A stretch of DNA of 64,000 nt from Tolypeutes matacus (taxonomy: Eukaryota; Chordata; Mammalia; Cingulata; Chlamyphoridae). A model generated the notes under the pieces. It saw only the letters and a list, made by a program, of their open reading frames with translations, was not told where the DNA came from and did no database searches. Below are positions 12,840 through 25,382 of this stretch, piece by piece (the stretch's first letter is position 1; every line of letters begins with the position of its first letter). A program made the translations under genes and the position numbers. Location: contig JAKSZT010054215.1 in NCBI GenBank assembly GCA_026826555.1, forward strand, positions 24,009,232 to 24,073,231. The letters run 5' to 3'.

Positions 12840-13480
12840 CATCTAAAAGCTCTGTTGAGATGAGGTGAATGGTGCTTGGTTAAGAACCCCGCCGCACAGG
12901 CTGCAGAGGGCAGTTCATGGCAGTTTGTTTGGAAAGAATTCTGCAGGAAAGAAATTTACAGCCATTCCAGTGCAGCGGAAACATCTTTGGAATGTGAGTG
13001 CAAATGTTCTGGGTAGATAGCCTGGACGACAAGCCTCTTCTTAGTGCTTTGCCTCTGGTGGAAAGCTCTCGGTTCCTGCAGTAGAGCCTGCTCCTGTGTA
13101 TCTGGTTTCTGAGGGTCAAGGCAGAGGTCATTAGAGTTTGGGGGAGAAGAAAGTTGACAACATCCTTCCTTTCTGCAGCTGGTCATGGAAGAGGTCTCTC
13201 TTTTTGCTGGGCCTCTTTTTCTGGTCAATGAGAGAATAGGCTTCCTCGCCCCTGTGTCCTTTCTTACTAATAGGAATTGGCGTGATTCCTCTCAGACACA
13301 AAGATTTCCTCTGCTGAGTAAGCCTGAGGCCCCTTAACTTGTGAAAGCATCATCCAGACCGTGTGAGTCTGCCTGTGCATGTGCAGGGGCACAGGCACCT
13401 CCTTGGTTTGTGGGGAATACTTCCCTCGGGTGAAACTGAAGTTAATTTTTTTTTGCAAATACAAGGTGAGATGAGAAATG
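12840..13480. promoter_or_regulatory. Unique, GC-richer block; possible conserved noncoding element
   Basis: This stretch is free of recognisable repeats and richer in G and C than its surroundings. It has an inverted pair of TEAD-type sites, CATTCCA (12963-12969) and GGAATG (12989-12994), and a CAGCTG-like E-box region near 13177. Open frames here on the minus strand (12880-13551) lack any recognisable protein and overlap one another, so I do not call them genes. Confidence 0.3.
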
Positions 13481-13499
13481 GCACGGGTCGGAGGGTGGA

Positions 13500-15110
13500 G
13501 CAGAGGTGGACTGTCTGGGATGGCTGAATTTCTGGACCTTGGGAGGTTCATTCTGAGACATTCATGTCCTGGAAAATTCTGTTGTCTCTATGACTCTGAC
13601 TGCAGATGCTTTGCTTACAAAGTCTCGTACTATTGCTGTGGAGTGTGGACAGTCCTTCATTCTTATTTCTGCTTCATGGTTGTGTGTCTTGCAGGAATCA
13701 ACTGCTTAGACTATGCTCAGTGTGGTCTCAGCAATATTCATAAGTAGTGCGATTACTTAAGGATAAATGAAAGAGTGAAATTTCAGAAATTCCCTGATTG
13801 AGCAAAAGGGGGATGAAGATGAAAACGGTGCATATTATGAATTTCTGCTTTCTGTGCAGTTTGAGAATAGAATAGCCCATAGAGTGTCTTCCAGGGAATC
13901 AGTCAGTTTCTCTTGTGCCGTTTTCTTTGAATCCCTGTCTACAATACCAGCTATGCAAACCCTAAAGGAAGGCAAAGTCTGGGTATCTTGGGCTTCAAGG
14001 CTAAATAGCAGATCACAGCTGAAATGATTCCCCACTGTGTGACAAGGTGAGTGACTCTCATGGAGGGGATGCTTTTTTTTTACTGTATTATAGAGGTGCT
14101 GGATGGAAAATGTTTACATGATATGCACTAAGTAGTGCCAAGGGCTGCATTATTGTGTTATAAACTATATCCCGTGGACTGAAAGGGATGAGCAGTGTTA
14201 CATGCAGACACGCTTATTCCAATCCCACTAGTCTTTTGTTTGATAGAGAGAAATAACAGTTAGCAACAGGTAGGGAAATGCTGGCCTGGAGGAATAAGTT
14301 ATGATTTTGAGGTGTATATTGTTTCAAAATACATTAGGTTAAAAATAGATATCCATTCTCTTTCTCGTGTGGATTTAACACTAATAGTGATAGACATGTG
14401 ACTTTTTAAAAAGTGGATATTTATTTTATCAGAAAAACAAAAGTCGGCATGTTCTTTATTACCAATTAAGTTTTTTTTTTTTTTTTTTCCCATTAAAAAC
14501 AGTAATGGGATAGTATGAATTCGTCCATGCTTATCCATATGAAATGGTCAGAAATGAGCATGATGACTTTTAAAAACTTGAAATTGTATAGAAATAAATC
14601 AACCAACAAACAAATTTGACCAAATGAGCTTTTTTTCATTTCTTACTAAATATGCCAAAATTAATTTAAATGAAATTGGGGTACGGAAATCACACCCAGA
14701 TTAACTTGTTCTTGCCAAATTGCAACCTCATGCTACTTTTACTGGCAGAGAAAATAAGGTTTATAATGGAAAGTCTGACAGAAACTAAAATGAGTAGAAA
14801 TAAAGTTTTTCTCAAGATAGGCCAACCTTAATATTATAGCCGATTACTAAGACCAAATGGGGACATCACTGCAGCTGACCACAGGGGGGAAAAATGTCAT
14901 TTTGCTTTTTGGCCTCTTTTGCTGCTTTGAGTAAGGTGTTTGGCCATTACAAACTTTTTTTTTTTTTTTTCGCTGAGATTACTGTTTTTGAATGAGATGG
15001 TGTCAACGCAATCTCCCAGAAGTTTTCTCCTTAAATGGAACTTCAACAGTGATTATCAGGAATTTTATTTTATTTTATTTCATTTCATTTCATTCTGAGA
15101 TGTAGCCTAA
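13500..15110. other. Unique intronic stretch
   Basis: No repeat family or gene is recognisable here. Poly-T runs occur at about 14471-14488 and 14956-14970. A short pentanucleotide run, (ATTTT)3 then (ATTTC)3, lies at about 15062-15095. Confidence 0.5.
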
Positions 15111-15119
15111 GTATCAAGC

Positions 15120-15322
15120 AATGATTTCCAACTCTGACTTCATATTAATATCTCTTGGGCAAGATGTGTGTGTGTGCGCGCGTATGTGTCTAATATACAG
15201 AAAGCTGGGCCCTACCTGAGACCAGTCAAATTAGAACCTCATGAATTGGGGTCTCTGCGTGTCTAACGCTCCCCAGGTGATTCTAATGAACAGTGAAGTT
15301 TGAGAATGACTGAGCTACGGGA
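15120..15322 (+). mobile_element. MER5A-like hAT-Charlie element
   Basis: 'gggccctacctgaga', 'gaacctcatgaattggggtctctg', 'ccccaggtgattctaatgaac' and 'gtttgagaatgactgag' follow the order of MER5A, a nonautonomous hAT element. A short TG/CG dinucleotide run at about 15166-15182 interrupts it. Confidence 0.8.
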
Positions 15323-15324
15323 AT

Positions 15325-17085
15325 CTAGTCTATTTGAAAGACTTGTATTCAAAACCTGGCATTACTATTGACTTTGAAAAATCTTTTCAACTTCTTGCCT
15401 TAACTTGATTATTAAGCATGGAACTGTATTGCATGTGCACTTCATTTAAGTCTGTCAAAAATAGTGATATAGTGAAAATCAGTAAGATGCCTTGAAATCT
15501 TTATAGAAAACTCCACATATGAAGTGTCTGATCCCGTATTTATTTTCTCTGGTGAAGTCCAAGACTTTAACCTTATCCAAGTTTTGGTTTTTTTTTTTCT
15601 TCCTTCTCATCAAGTAATCAAGTAGGACCATTCATATAAAGTTATTTGATGTTTAAGTCTTAAAACTGATGGGATTTAATAATAGGCCTAAGCTTGGATA
15701 CTCTTATTAAATTCCAGAAACTTTGAAACTACAGAAGAGACAGGTCATCTCTACTAGATTTAACTTAGTTTGCTCATAAGCCTAGTCATTTTTTGATTCT
15801 TTGAAATTAAACATCATATAGTTGATTCTGAAACTAAATTGCACATTTGAGAATAAATTTTTCCCCTTTGTTTTTATTATACATGTGGAATTACAAGTTG
15901 CTTAATTCTAAAACTTTTGGACCCTTTAATTTTTTCTTATCTAAAGTCTAAGTGGAAAGCATGTAAGCAAAAAGGCACAGAATCCTTTTGTCTCTTCTCA
16001 TGTAAATGCCTTTTTAGGCCTTGTGTGCACAGAAAAATATCTTGTTTTTTAATTTGATAGTATGTTTTACTGTTGTTCTTAGTGTATAGTAATTCAGTCC
16101 AGGTCCTATGCATTCTTTCCTGGGAAACGCTCCTGTCCAGGGCCCCTGTTTTATAGAGCCTTAGCACAATGTTCTTTTCTTTCATTGTGCTTTTTAGAAT
16201 TTGCCAATTCTTATAAGTTCGTTTAATGCTGGTTTCTACCAGTATTCTGCAAACTCCTATAGGGCAGGGGCCATGTTTCTTTTATCTAGAACAGTGTGCC
16301 CTGTGCTTAGCAGAGTGGGGACCAGGATGGCTTAATTTTGATAATGTCATGCTTATTTCCCCAGTATCACTTTTGGAAATCATTTTGAGAGAGTGAAATC
16401 TGAAAAGTCATGTATGAGAACCTTATAATGAACATCTCTTTCATGTCTACGGAGACCACGCTCTCTCTTCCAAAGTATTTCAAAGAAAAAGTCCTTTGCA
16501 AGCCCTTCTTTCTCAAGTACCTGACAGGCCCTGGGAAGACACTGAGGTCATAGTGTAGAGAGTTACTCCTACTTTTGCAGGACTGAGCCTTGCCTGGTGC
16601 CTCACTGTCCTAAGGCTGTGTGTCCTGAAAGGCACGAATGAGGGAACTCGTAGATTTTCTGTGTTTCTGGTGGGTGTGTTGTTGGAACCAAAAGTCGGAA
16701 TGCAGGCCAGACCATTTTGAATTTGTCAGTGTGGAGAATGGGATAGAATATTTAAAATAATGACGGTTTCAGACATCAGTGGGCAGGCCCTGCAGCACAG
16801 TTTTTGGATAGCCACTTATTTGCTTTGGGGATGGCTTTGGGTATAACCCTCTCTCATCCGCCACCCAATGCTCACTGAAGGAGAGAATGGATCCGTTCTT
16901 TCACTGCATTGTTTAGCAAGAATTTTTTGACCATCTAGTAATTTGTTAGGTACTGAGGAGAAAAACAAAAGGCAGCTCATGTATACCTACGCTTCAATCC
17001 CACTAGCAGCTTTTTGGATATTAAGGAGAATCGCGCTCCATTTGCTCTATTTTTTATTTTATTTTTTAAAAACTATTTTTATCTT
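15325..17085. other. Intronic stretch with a weak L2-like tail
   Basis: This is mostly unique sequence. At about 16240-16325 the wording 'agggcaggggccatgtttcttttatct' then 'gtgccctgtgcttagcag' resembles the 3' end of an L2 LINE ('gggcagggactttgtct...cagtgcctagcacagtgcc'). Nothing else is recognisable. Confidence 0.4.
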
Positions 17086-17089
17086 TTGA

Positions 17090-18095
17090 TGCAATTTTTT
17101 AAACACTCAGGAAATATTAAAATATAATAAAATGAAATATCATATACCCAACTACTTATGTTAAACAGTAAATATTTGTTATATTTGCTTTATGTACATA
17201 TAATGTGTGTATATGTATGTCTATTTCAGTGAACTGTTTTTAAGTGACTAGTATAATAAAATTTCATTCCTAGATGCTTCTGCATGCATCCCTGAAAATA
17301 AGAATGTATACCTACTTAACTAAAATACTGATAACACCCATAAAGAAATTAACAATAGTTCCTAATCTAATCCCCAATCCATACTCAGGTTTTCTAATTG
17401 TCCCTGTGAAAATGTCTTCAAAAGCATTTTTCTTTTTTTTTTCAGACATTGCATTTATCCATGGCATTTGGTTACTTTGCCTCTTTAATTTATTTTAAAC
17501 TAGAGAGGTTTCTCTACTCCCCCACCCCCTTTTTAATGATACTGACTTTTGAAGAGACCAGGCCAGTTGTCTTATAAAATATCCCTCTTTCTAGAATTGT
17601 CTGCTTTTTTTCCTCTTATGGTGGTGTTTAATTCATTCCTTTATCACTTGTCTTGCCTTAAATTGAAAATCAGGTCTAAAGCCTTGTTCAGATTCAGGTG
17701 AAACATTACTGGCTTGAGTACTTCCTAGTTGATGCTGAGTGCTTCCTACTGCATTCCATCAGGAAGCATAGAATATCAAGTTGTCCTACTGGTGAGGATG
17801 CTAACTTTAATCCTATGGGAAAGGTGGAGCCTCCAGAACTCTCCATTGTAAAGATGCCATTTCCCCTTTGCAAGTAGCAAATTATCTTTGTGGTGATATT
17901 TGTTACTGGGCATATAAATATCCCTGTTCCCCCCAAACTTTTGGCCTGATGGTTTTAGCATTCATTGATGACCCTTGCCTGAATTGGTATTCAATAGAGG
18001 ATTTCAACCTGGTGATTTTTTTAAAAAATTCCATCATTCTTGTACATTTGTAGCTGGCATATAAATATAGAGAAGAGATTTCTTCCATTGCTCAT
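17090..18095. mobile_element. L1M-like LINE remnant, copy 1
   Basis: Several widely seen mammalian repeat phrases occur in order: 'aattaacaatagttcctaat', 'tctaattgtccctgtgaaaatgtct', 'caggccagttgtcttataaaatatccctc', 'gattcaggtgaaac', 'catcaggaagcatagaatatcaagttgtcctact', 'ccattgtaaagatgccatttccc' and 'attgatgacccttgcctga'. A related copy lies at 42785-43640. I place this in the old L1M class by recall; orientation and subfamily would need RepeatMasker. Confidence 0.65.
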
Positions 18096-18099
18096 GTTA

Positions 18100-20335
18100 G
18101 CATCGTCAATTCTGGTCTTCATACATTTAGAAGTGTAACTTCAAAAATCCTGTTTTAAATATGTTTTCTTACCTGGAGGATATGAAAGCATTAGTCTTCA
18201 GATCTCTAAAGATATATTGATAGAAAAATAGTTACTGCTCAGGCCTATCTTCAGAAAAGCTTCAGTTGAAGAGGAAAGAAGGTAATAGTAGTATGTGACC
18301 TGGCAAACTAAACTATACTACTCCTTTCCTGAAATTTGGAACCTTATGGTAATCTCTGTTCCCCTAGCTATTAGATTAATCTTGCATTAAGCCCTGGAGT
18401 TTCCCTAAATTCTCATGTTGCCTCTCTGTTGTAGTAATTACTCTCACACAAGGTTGACCATCAATGACTGGCCAGCTGACTCTCGTGGATTGCTGTGATG
18501 TTCTGTGGAGTTGCTCTGTCAAGGATCAGCTAGATAGAGGAACCAATCCTGGCCCCTGTCCTTCCACAACACTGATGTGGCTAATGAGTGGATATCTCTA
18601 GGAAGCCTGGGCACTGATATTACTAACCTCTGAGGCAGAAAAGTACACAACCCAAGATCGCTCCAAGTAAGTTTCAGAAGCAGGCGAAGAACTCTGAAAT
18701 GTCTGATTTCAAAGCCAGTGCTTTTCCAACTTGGTTTCTCTGCCTCCCAAGCCCATGTTGAGGTTTCTAGGCTCAGAGGTGGATATTAGATCCCATCTAG
18801 AAAACCGCTTTTGGTAGATTCCAGGCTTGCTGGAGATTCCAGTCCTAAAATGGTGCTGAGAGCACAGTGGTTTCTTAGTTAATGATTGGTGCATGGGATC
18901 AAGCTACCATGGCTGGTTTCCAGGAGTGAGGACCAGCCCAAGATGAACCCAAATCTGTTCAGAGTTGACCGCAACTCTGATCAGAGTTGATGGAGAGAGG
19001 CAGAAGGAAGGGTGGGCAATGCTGCTTCTGACTTCCCAGCCTTTTTGTATTTAATAATTTGTTCTGTAACATCTTCAAAACCAGTATGTATGTTTTCTTT
19101 AAAACCAATGAGGATTTCCTGGGAAAAGACTGCAGTAAAATATGCCAATTTGCATTTCAGCAAATTAACATTTCAGCAGTAGCACAAATGCTTTCTTAAA
19201 AACACATAGATTATATTTTGGCCTTGCTTTTTGTGCAATGCGGGTAGTATGCTACTACACGGATTTGGATTCATTCTAGATCAAATTATTGCTCCTTCAA
19301 AAACGCAAGAACTACATAGAGCAAATGTCTGAAATGGCACCTTTAGCACCCTCTTTAGTGTGACCCAATAGGTTTTCAATTAGGGCATTTAATGCGTTTA
19401 TGAAATATATAGAATGACTTAATATGTATTAGAAGCATAGGTAAGTTTTATATAGCAGGACAGCTAGTGCATAAAAAGTCATTGAGATTGCCTTGAGATG
19501 ATTTATGAGACACCAAAGAAATGGACTCCTCGTATCCAAATTGAAATTTCACCACGATCTTGGGATTAACTTCTCTTCTCTTATGAAAAGTATTAAGGGG
19601 TTTTTAATAACCATGAGCAATTAGGACTACAATTCTTCATCTTTATATGTTTGATATGTAAAGAGAAAGGGGAAGATGAATTAATAACTAAACAGAAATA
19701 ATTAATTTAACACTGAGGTGTACTTGATTAAATTCAATGTTTCAAATTATTTGTGCGTATCAGGTGGAAAGCAGTCCAGCACTGCCCCGTAGCTTCTTCC
19801 TAGAGGAAAGGCAACATACAATTTTAAATTTGCGACATGAAATGTCAGAAATATTTATTCCCTTGTCTAAGATCATGATGGCTATTATTCCATCATTGAG
19901 GAAACGGCTAACGAAACTCTTAAAACTGAACCAAAAATTTAGAATATTGGAAACATTGACAGACACCCACAAAGTCCCATAATCTGGTGCGAAAGGATTT
20001 ACTAGGGTCGTTTTCGAAATAAACTCTTCAGAAAAGAAGAGATATTATTGAGGCTGCCACTGTGCCAGATATTGGTAACCTGCTTAGAAGCCAAGAACCC
20101 CATAATTGAAAAATTATATGTGTGCTTCGGCTGTTTACGTGGATTTGTTTACAGGTGCTTTTGCTCACGGATAAACTAACCTGAGCTTTCTGCAGCATGG
20201 ACCTTTTATTATGTTCAGTGTGTTATTTATTGGGGTAAAGAAGTCTTTTCATGGTGAGGAGAAAACAGGCAAGAATACTTAGCTGCATTTGCTTTAGCAT
20301 TTCTGACACACAAACATTGTCATTTTCAAAATGTG
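18100..20335. other. Unique intronic stretch
   Basis: No family is recognised. There is a perfect POU octamer ATTTGCAT at 19148-19155. Open frames are short and have no known match. Confidence 0.45.
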
Positions 20336-20339
20336 GCAC

Positions 20340-20960
20340 TTACTTTAGTGGGACCTTTCAGCCTTAATAAAGGGAGAAGTCAACCTTTGGCAGTGTAGCG
20401 GTCTTTAATCTGGCGTGTCACCAGATTTTGTTGAATAGAATATCTTATCACCGTTATATTCTTAGGGTTCTTAATGATACCGACCTATCCTTTATTTCCA
20501 TTGCCTCTCCTTTCAAAAGACGTCTTCCAGGGGAGATTTTCTGTGATTTTAAAAAATACCAGATAGATTCTATTTTCAACCCATCTCAAAGCCACGTTTG
20601 TGTGCATCTTGGGACAACGACAATTCAGTGATAAGAAAATAAGGAAGAAAACCTCACCGAGATTTCCAGGCAGTGACCATCCTCCTGAGCTCTGGACACA
20701 TAGGTCTCTGTATGGCGGGATTTGACCGTGCTTGCATGCGGAATAATCCGAGCTCATTTGTACTGCAGTAATGAACAGCAGGGCCCTGAATCTTTTCCGT
20801 TTTATTGGTATTGTATACAGTAAGTTATTAAATTTCATCTCTGTAATACACCTGCAGTTAAATAACAAAACATGGCTGCACTTAAGGAACATGTGTGTGT
20901 GGTACAGTGCCTTCCCCCATCATTTCAGCCCCCCCAAACAGCTGCTTACAAATTTCAAGA
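20340..20960. promoter_or_regulatory. CpG-retaining unique block in mid-intron 7
   Basis: Unlike the CpG-poor intron around it, this block keeps many CpGs (for example in gacgtcttcc, caacgacaat, caccgag, tggcggg, gaccgtg, gcatgcgg, atccgag and ttccg). It also has a strong donor-like GTAAGTT at 20820-20826. It could be a conserved element or an alternative first exon. An ATG at 20771 followed by splicing at that donor would enter exon 8 out of frame, so it would not make an N-terminal TCF4 isoform directly. The call rests on composition only. Confidence 0.3.
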
Positions 20961-20964
20961 TCCA

Positions 20965-23725
20965 TTGTATATATTCCCTTGAGCCCACCTCTAATAATCG
21001 AGACACATCTGCCATTGCAGTATTATAGGCATATGTAGTTTTATTGAAAACTATACCTGTAAAAAAATTAAAAAACTCCTACCTCAATTAAATTGGCAAG
21101 CTACCTTTTGCAAAGATCATATTGCAGACCTCTTGAGACCCAGTGAGTTCATATTATTCTTGTATTACAAATCACTAAATATGCTATTTTTATTTAGCCA
21201 AGTAGCTAGCTTTTCCTATTCTTTGATTATAAGTCACTTTCATCTATTATCACTTTTGTTTTCCTTCTCTGCTTGTCTTTGCAAATAAAAAAAAGTACCA
21301 TGCAAGCTATATGAACCAAGCATTAAGAGTCTGGCTGTAATAAACACAGGATAAAGTCAAAGGGAAAGAACCTTAACATGCAGCTTAACTCTGAATGTGA
21401 TTACTGTCCCGGCATGAGGGTTACAAAATCAGGATCAAAATATTTGCTCTTAACTCATCTTGTGCTTATAGATTTTTACAGCCTTCTTTGAGATTTGTGT
21501 GACCATCATAATGACAGACTAGGAAATAATAGGAAGAGGGAAAGAGTTATTATTAAATCATATAAAACATATGCAGGTAGAGTCCTACTGTATTTAAACC
21601 CTTAACACTTACTTGGTATTGAAGATTTGGTCAATAATGGGCACCTATAAAATAGATTTTATCCAAAGAAGGAATAATAGTAAAATATTCAGTGACACAG
21701 ATATGTTTCTGAGCATAGCCTTATTTTTACTTATCCATCACTGAAGTTATAGACAGTGTTTTTATATTTTTCAAGGTGAGTTAATCATGCCAATATTACC
21801 GTGATCTAACCAAGAAGAAATGCTTGTAAATTTGCTTCATATTATCATAAAAAAATCAAAAGAAAAGATATTCACTGTATGGGAAGAAAAAAATATATAC
21901 TCTTATGGGAGAATAAGAAGTTTCCTCATTGCATAGTTTCTTAGTAAGAAAGAACATTTTGTATGATTAAAAAGAATTGTTCAGGAATGGACAGAGAGAA
22001 AGTGAGAGAGAGAGATGGATCCCTGTCCCCAAATGAACATAGACAACAGAAAATAGATCCTCTGCTGACAGTCAAAAAGTAGATGGTTTCATAGGATGAA
22101 GTTACAGAAAAATATTATATGATGGTTGCTGTAAAGTAGGTAGAAAACCAAGCAGCCATATTGATATTAAAAATAGTCACATGTGTAAATAATTAATTTA
22201 ATTTTTAATAAGAATACTGATTAAAACCAGTAGTCATTTGGTTCCAATGGGAGTTAGCAGGGCCCATGAGCTTAAACCCAGTCTGTGTTCAGCTAGGGTA
22301 TTTTCATCCCACTCATGGTTCACAGGGGTTCAGGATAGTGGGGACAAAGGCTAAGCCCTAGACAGGGTCATTGTTGATGAGTAGGACCCAGAACACTGAA
22401 GAAATCAAAATTCAAGATTTTAGGAGGAGTTCAGCTTCTATCACATATAGTTTTATCTCAATAGAAAAGTACATCATTGATTCTAAGCAAACTTTTCAAC
22501 CAGCACTCATGCAGAATTTGGGGAAGGCAGCTTAACTCAGGCCATACCACACCCTTGGAGCCCTGTCAACCTAACTTCCTCCCCTTAGGTATGATTCTCC
22601 TCTATGGAAATATCTATTACAAGTACTTTTGAACTGTGAAGTCTGTCTGTCACGCTGAGCTCTGCAACTCGGAATTGTCATGTGTAGAGTGACTGGCATG
22701 ATACAACATCAGTGGTGGTAAAAGATTTGCTATGGACGGTGACATGTGGCAAAGAAGAATGTCAACAGCTGCCACTCACTACTATGACATCGTCCTTCAA
22801 GAAGTCTTTCTGGATCTCTGCCATTGAACTGACTCAACCAAAGCAAAGTCGCTTATATGGACCTCTTCCCTTCAATCCTACTCCCGCTTCGCTACCACGT
22901 AGGACTTACTTGCTTTTGAATTGAGGGTGCCATTTTGTCAGTGGAAAGAACATTCAAGTTTGGGGTTTTACATCTGAGGAGGATGATTGTGCTTTGATTT
23001 ATTTTATTTCTAGGAGAACTTGTTCTCTACTGCCCTGTGCTACATACTATTAGTTCTATGACTCCAGACTCTCTCCATTTCAAACGTCAAAACAAAGCAG
23101 AGTTTTCATCCCATTATATCTTAGGTAACTCCACTATCTTCTAAAATTTCACGGTGTGCCTTCAGAAGTGCGTAAATGCCAAGATTGGAGGCTCCTATTG
23201 AGTTTTGTGCAATATGCCTCCCTTAGTTACCTGATGCAAATAATCTTATCTTTGCTCTCGAGAGTTGTAGGCATAGCTCTAGAAATAGAATGGAGACATC
23301 CTAAATCAGCTCTGTAGAATCCCAGCCAGCAATAAGGACATTTCACCATATACCCCCACCAAAGATCATGATGCCACTCTCCAGGTAGAGGACTTGAGCT
23401 AATAGAGTCACCTATATTTGAGGCTCCATAATTATGAGTTTTCAAATTCATATTCTTAAGTCTGGTTAGATATACTTTCCCAGGAGCTAGAGTAAAATTT
23501 GGCAATTTCTAAATGTATGTGAATGGGTATTATGCATTTGAACTTGAATTCCCTGGATTGACACCCCCCCCCCCCCCGGTTAAGTCCTTCCTCCTATATC
23601 CCTTGTTAGGATATATAATAGTCATCCTAGACTATTCTATCTCCCTTTATAACACTCCCCCCATAAGGCCTCAGTTTCCAGATGATGTTCATTCTGCTCC
23701 TTAAATAAGCCTACTGCCCTCCCCC
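20965..23725. other. Unique intronic stretch
   Basis: AT-rich sequence without a recognised family. It has a short GA-rich patch at about 21993-22015 and a 14-C run at 23564-23577. No gene is seen. Confidence 0.45.
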
Positions 23726-23729
23726 ACCC

Positions 23730-24300
23730 CATCCTTCATCCCTAGTCTACCACTCTGCTCCTGCCTACCCACCACCCCTCACAAGCACCTCTCCCACTGC
23801 TGCTAGGGTGATGGTCTCCAGTGCTGTTTCCACTTACTCAACATCTTCCATGGCTTCAGAGGACTAACCTTAGCTTGGTGCACAGACTCTTGGTAGCCTG
23901 GCCCTTCTCTTGGCCTCCAGCCTTGTCCTTCACCTTCACCAATCATATTCGTGTCCCAGCCATACTGAGCTGCTTATGGTTCCCTAAAGGATGCTCTCGT
24001 CATTCTCTCTGTCTTTACAAAGTCCCTTCCATTGGCCTGAAACAGCTTTATCCTGCCCTCCCCTTTTCATCATATATCCCTTTTACCAGATAACTAACAC
24101 TCTTTGTTCACAATTTAAACCATTCATTGAGGGAACCTCCATGTTATTGCCAGGCCAGCCAGGGCTGGGTGCCTCTCTTCTGTGCTCAGATAGCCTCCAG
24201 AGCCAGAGAAAGGCAAGGACAAAGCTTGTTATCTCTGTTTCCAGTGCTTAACAGGAGAAGCCCAAAAGATGTTTGCTTAAGAGTAAGTGGATGCATAGAT
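23730..24300 (+). mobile_element. L2 LINE 3' fragment, + strand
   Basis: The text follows the L2 3' region: 'ccatggcttcagagga', 'gtagcctggcccttctcttggcc', 'cagccatactgagctgc', 'ctgcccTcccc', 'ccagataactaacactctttgttcacaatttaaacc', then 'ttatctctgtttccagtgcttaacag' and 'gcttaagagtaagtggatg...gaatgaaatgaat'. Two open frames here (23821-24093 and 23991-24251) are decayed repeat, not host genes. Confidence 0.8.
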
Positions 24301-24379
24301 GAATGAAATGAATCAAGACTAACAAGTTACATGAGAATAAATGACTTACATTGAAGCACTTCATTCATATTTCTTCACT

Positions 24380-24525
24380 TAAACTATCATGGCAATGACC
24401 TTAAGGGATAGGAACTATTTTTACTTCCCATTTTATTGATAAAGAAACTGAATCTGAGAGAGGTTCTATCATCATTAATAGTAAATGACAGAGGTGGGAT
24501 CAGACTCCATATTTGCCATTTTCTA
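24380..24525 (-). mobile_element. MIR fragment, minus strand
   Basis: 'ttcccattttattgataaagaaactgaatctgagagagg' followed by 'aatgacagaggtgggatcagactcc' is the reverse complement of the MIR core and flank ('cattttacagatgagg aaactgaggc'). Confidence 0.75.
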
Positions 24526-25190
24526 AACCACTTCTTAATCCCTAAATAAGCCTGCTGCTGCTTTTAGTCATAGCAGGTAGCACACAGTGTTCTCATAGAT
24601 TGTTCCAGCTCTCTTCTCACAGTTAACTTAAGTATCATCCAAGGAAACACCAACTTACTGTGCTGGGGACTTTTCCTATCAGTAAAAGAGACTATGCATT
24701 TCTGAAGAGGGTGTAAAGCATCTAGCAATCTATATCTCATGAGCATTGTCTTTTCAGAGGCTGAAAAAGAGATTACTGCGAACGATTTCCCAACTGCAGC
24801 ATAGTGCATGTTTCCTACATAGTCTATTGCCTGTCAGTGGCAGTAACTTCCTACCCTCTGGTAATGGTGAAAAAGGACCATGGGCCTTCTGAAATTCGAT
24901 AAACATTTTGAAGCTCAGGGCAGAAGTATAAGACCAATTGTACATTGTCCTCCAGGTTCCCTTCTCCTTCACTCTCTCTGGTACTTCTTGCTTGGAAGAG
25001 AATAGGGAGAGGGGAACATGGATAAAGTGGATAAATTGACTGGGTCATGATTTGCTTCTTCATGTTCTTCCACATAATTCTTTTCCTTGTCACTTTGAAC
25101 TAGGACATGAAAAAAAAAATAATTTAATGATGGTGATGAGCTTAGCTTTTGTTTATAATTTTGAAACCCTTAAAGATAGACTGTTAAAGA

Positions 25191-25205
25191 CTCTGAAGGA
25201 CTCTT
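25191..25205 (+). repeat. Target site duplication, left copy
   Basis: ctctgaaggactctt, repeated exactly at 25368-25382 on the far side of the SINE. The right copy is part of the same insertion scar. Confidence 0.9.
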
Positions 25206-25367
25206 TTTTTTTTTTTTTTTTTTTTAAAGATTTTATTTATTTATTCATTTATCCCCCCCCCTTGCTGCTTGTGCTCGCTGGGTCAGCCAACCACGCCGTG
25301 CGGGTGGGCCCGCCCTCACCAGGAGGCCTCGCTGGGTCAGCTAACCACACCGTGCGGGCGGGCTTGC
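25206..25367 (-). mobile_element. Xenarthran tRNA-derived SINE (DAS-type), minus strand, rearranged
   Basis: A poly-T run (the reversed poly-A tail) is followed by 'aaagattttatttatttattcatttatcc' and then 'cttgctgcttgtgctcgctgggtcagc', identical in layout to the copy at 32891. A perfect 15-bp target duplication flanks it, so it is a young L1-style insertion. The tRNA-like head with its promoter boxes is missing. In its place, a second copy of 'tcgctgggtcagctaaccac' and the following GC-rich segment is repeated at about 25330-25367. Confidence 0.85.
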
Positions 25368-25382
25368 CTCTGAAGGACTCTT

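Noticed and set aside
20771..20819. New N-terminal TCF4 exon starting at the ATG at 20771
   Set aside because: Splicing at the 20820 donor enters exon 8 in the wrong frame and meets a stop early in that exon.
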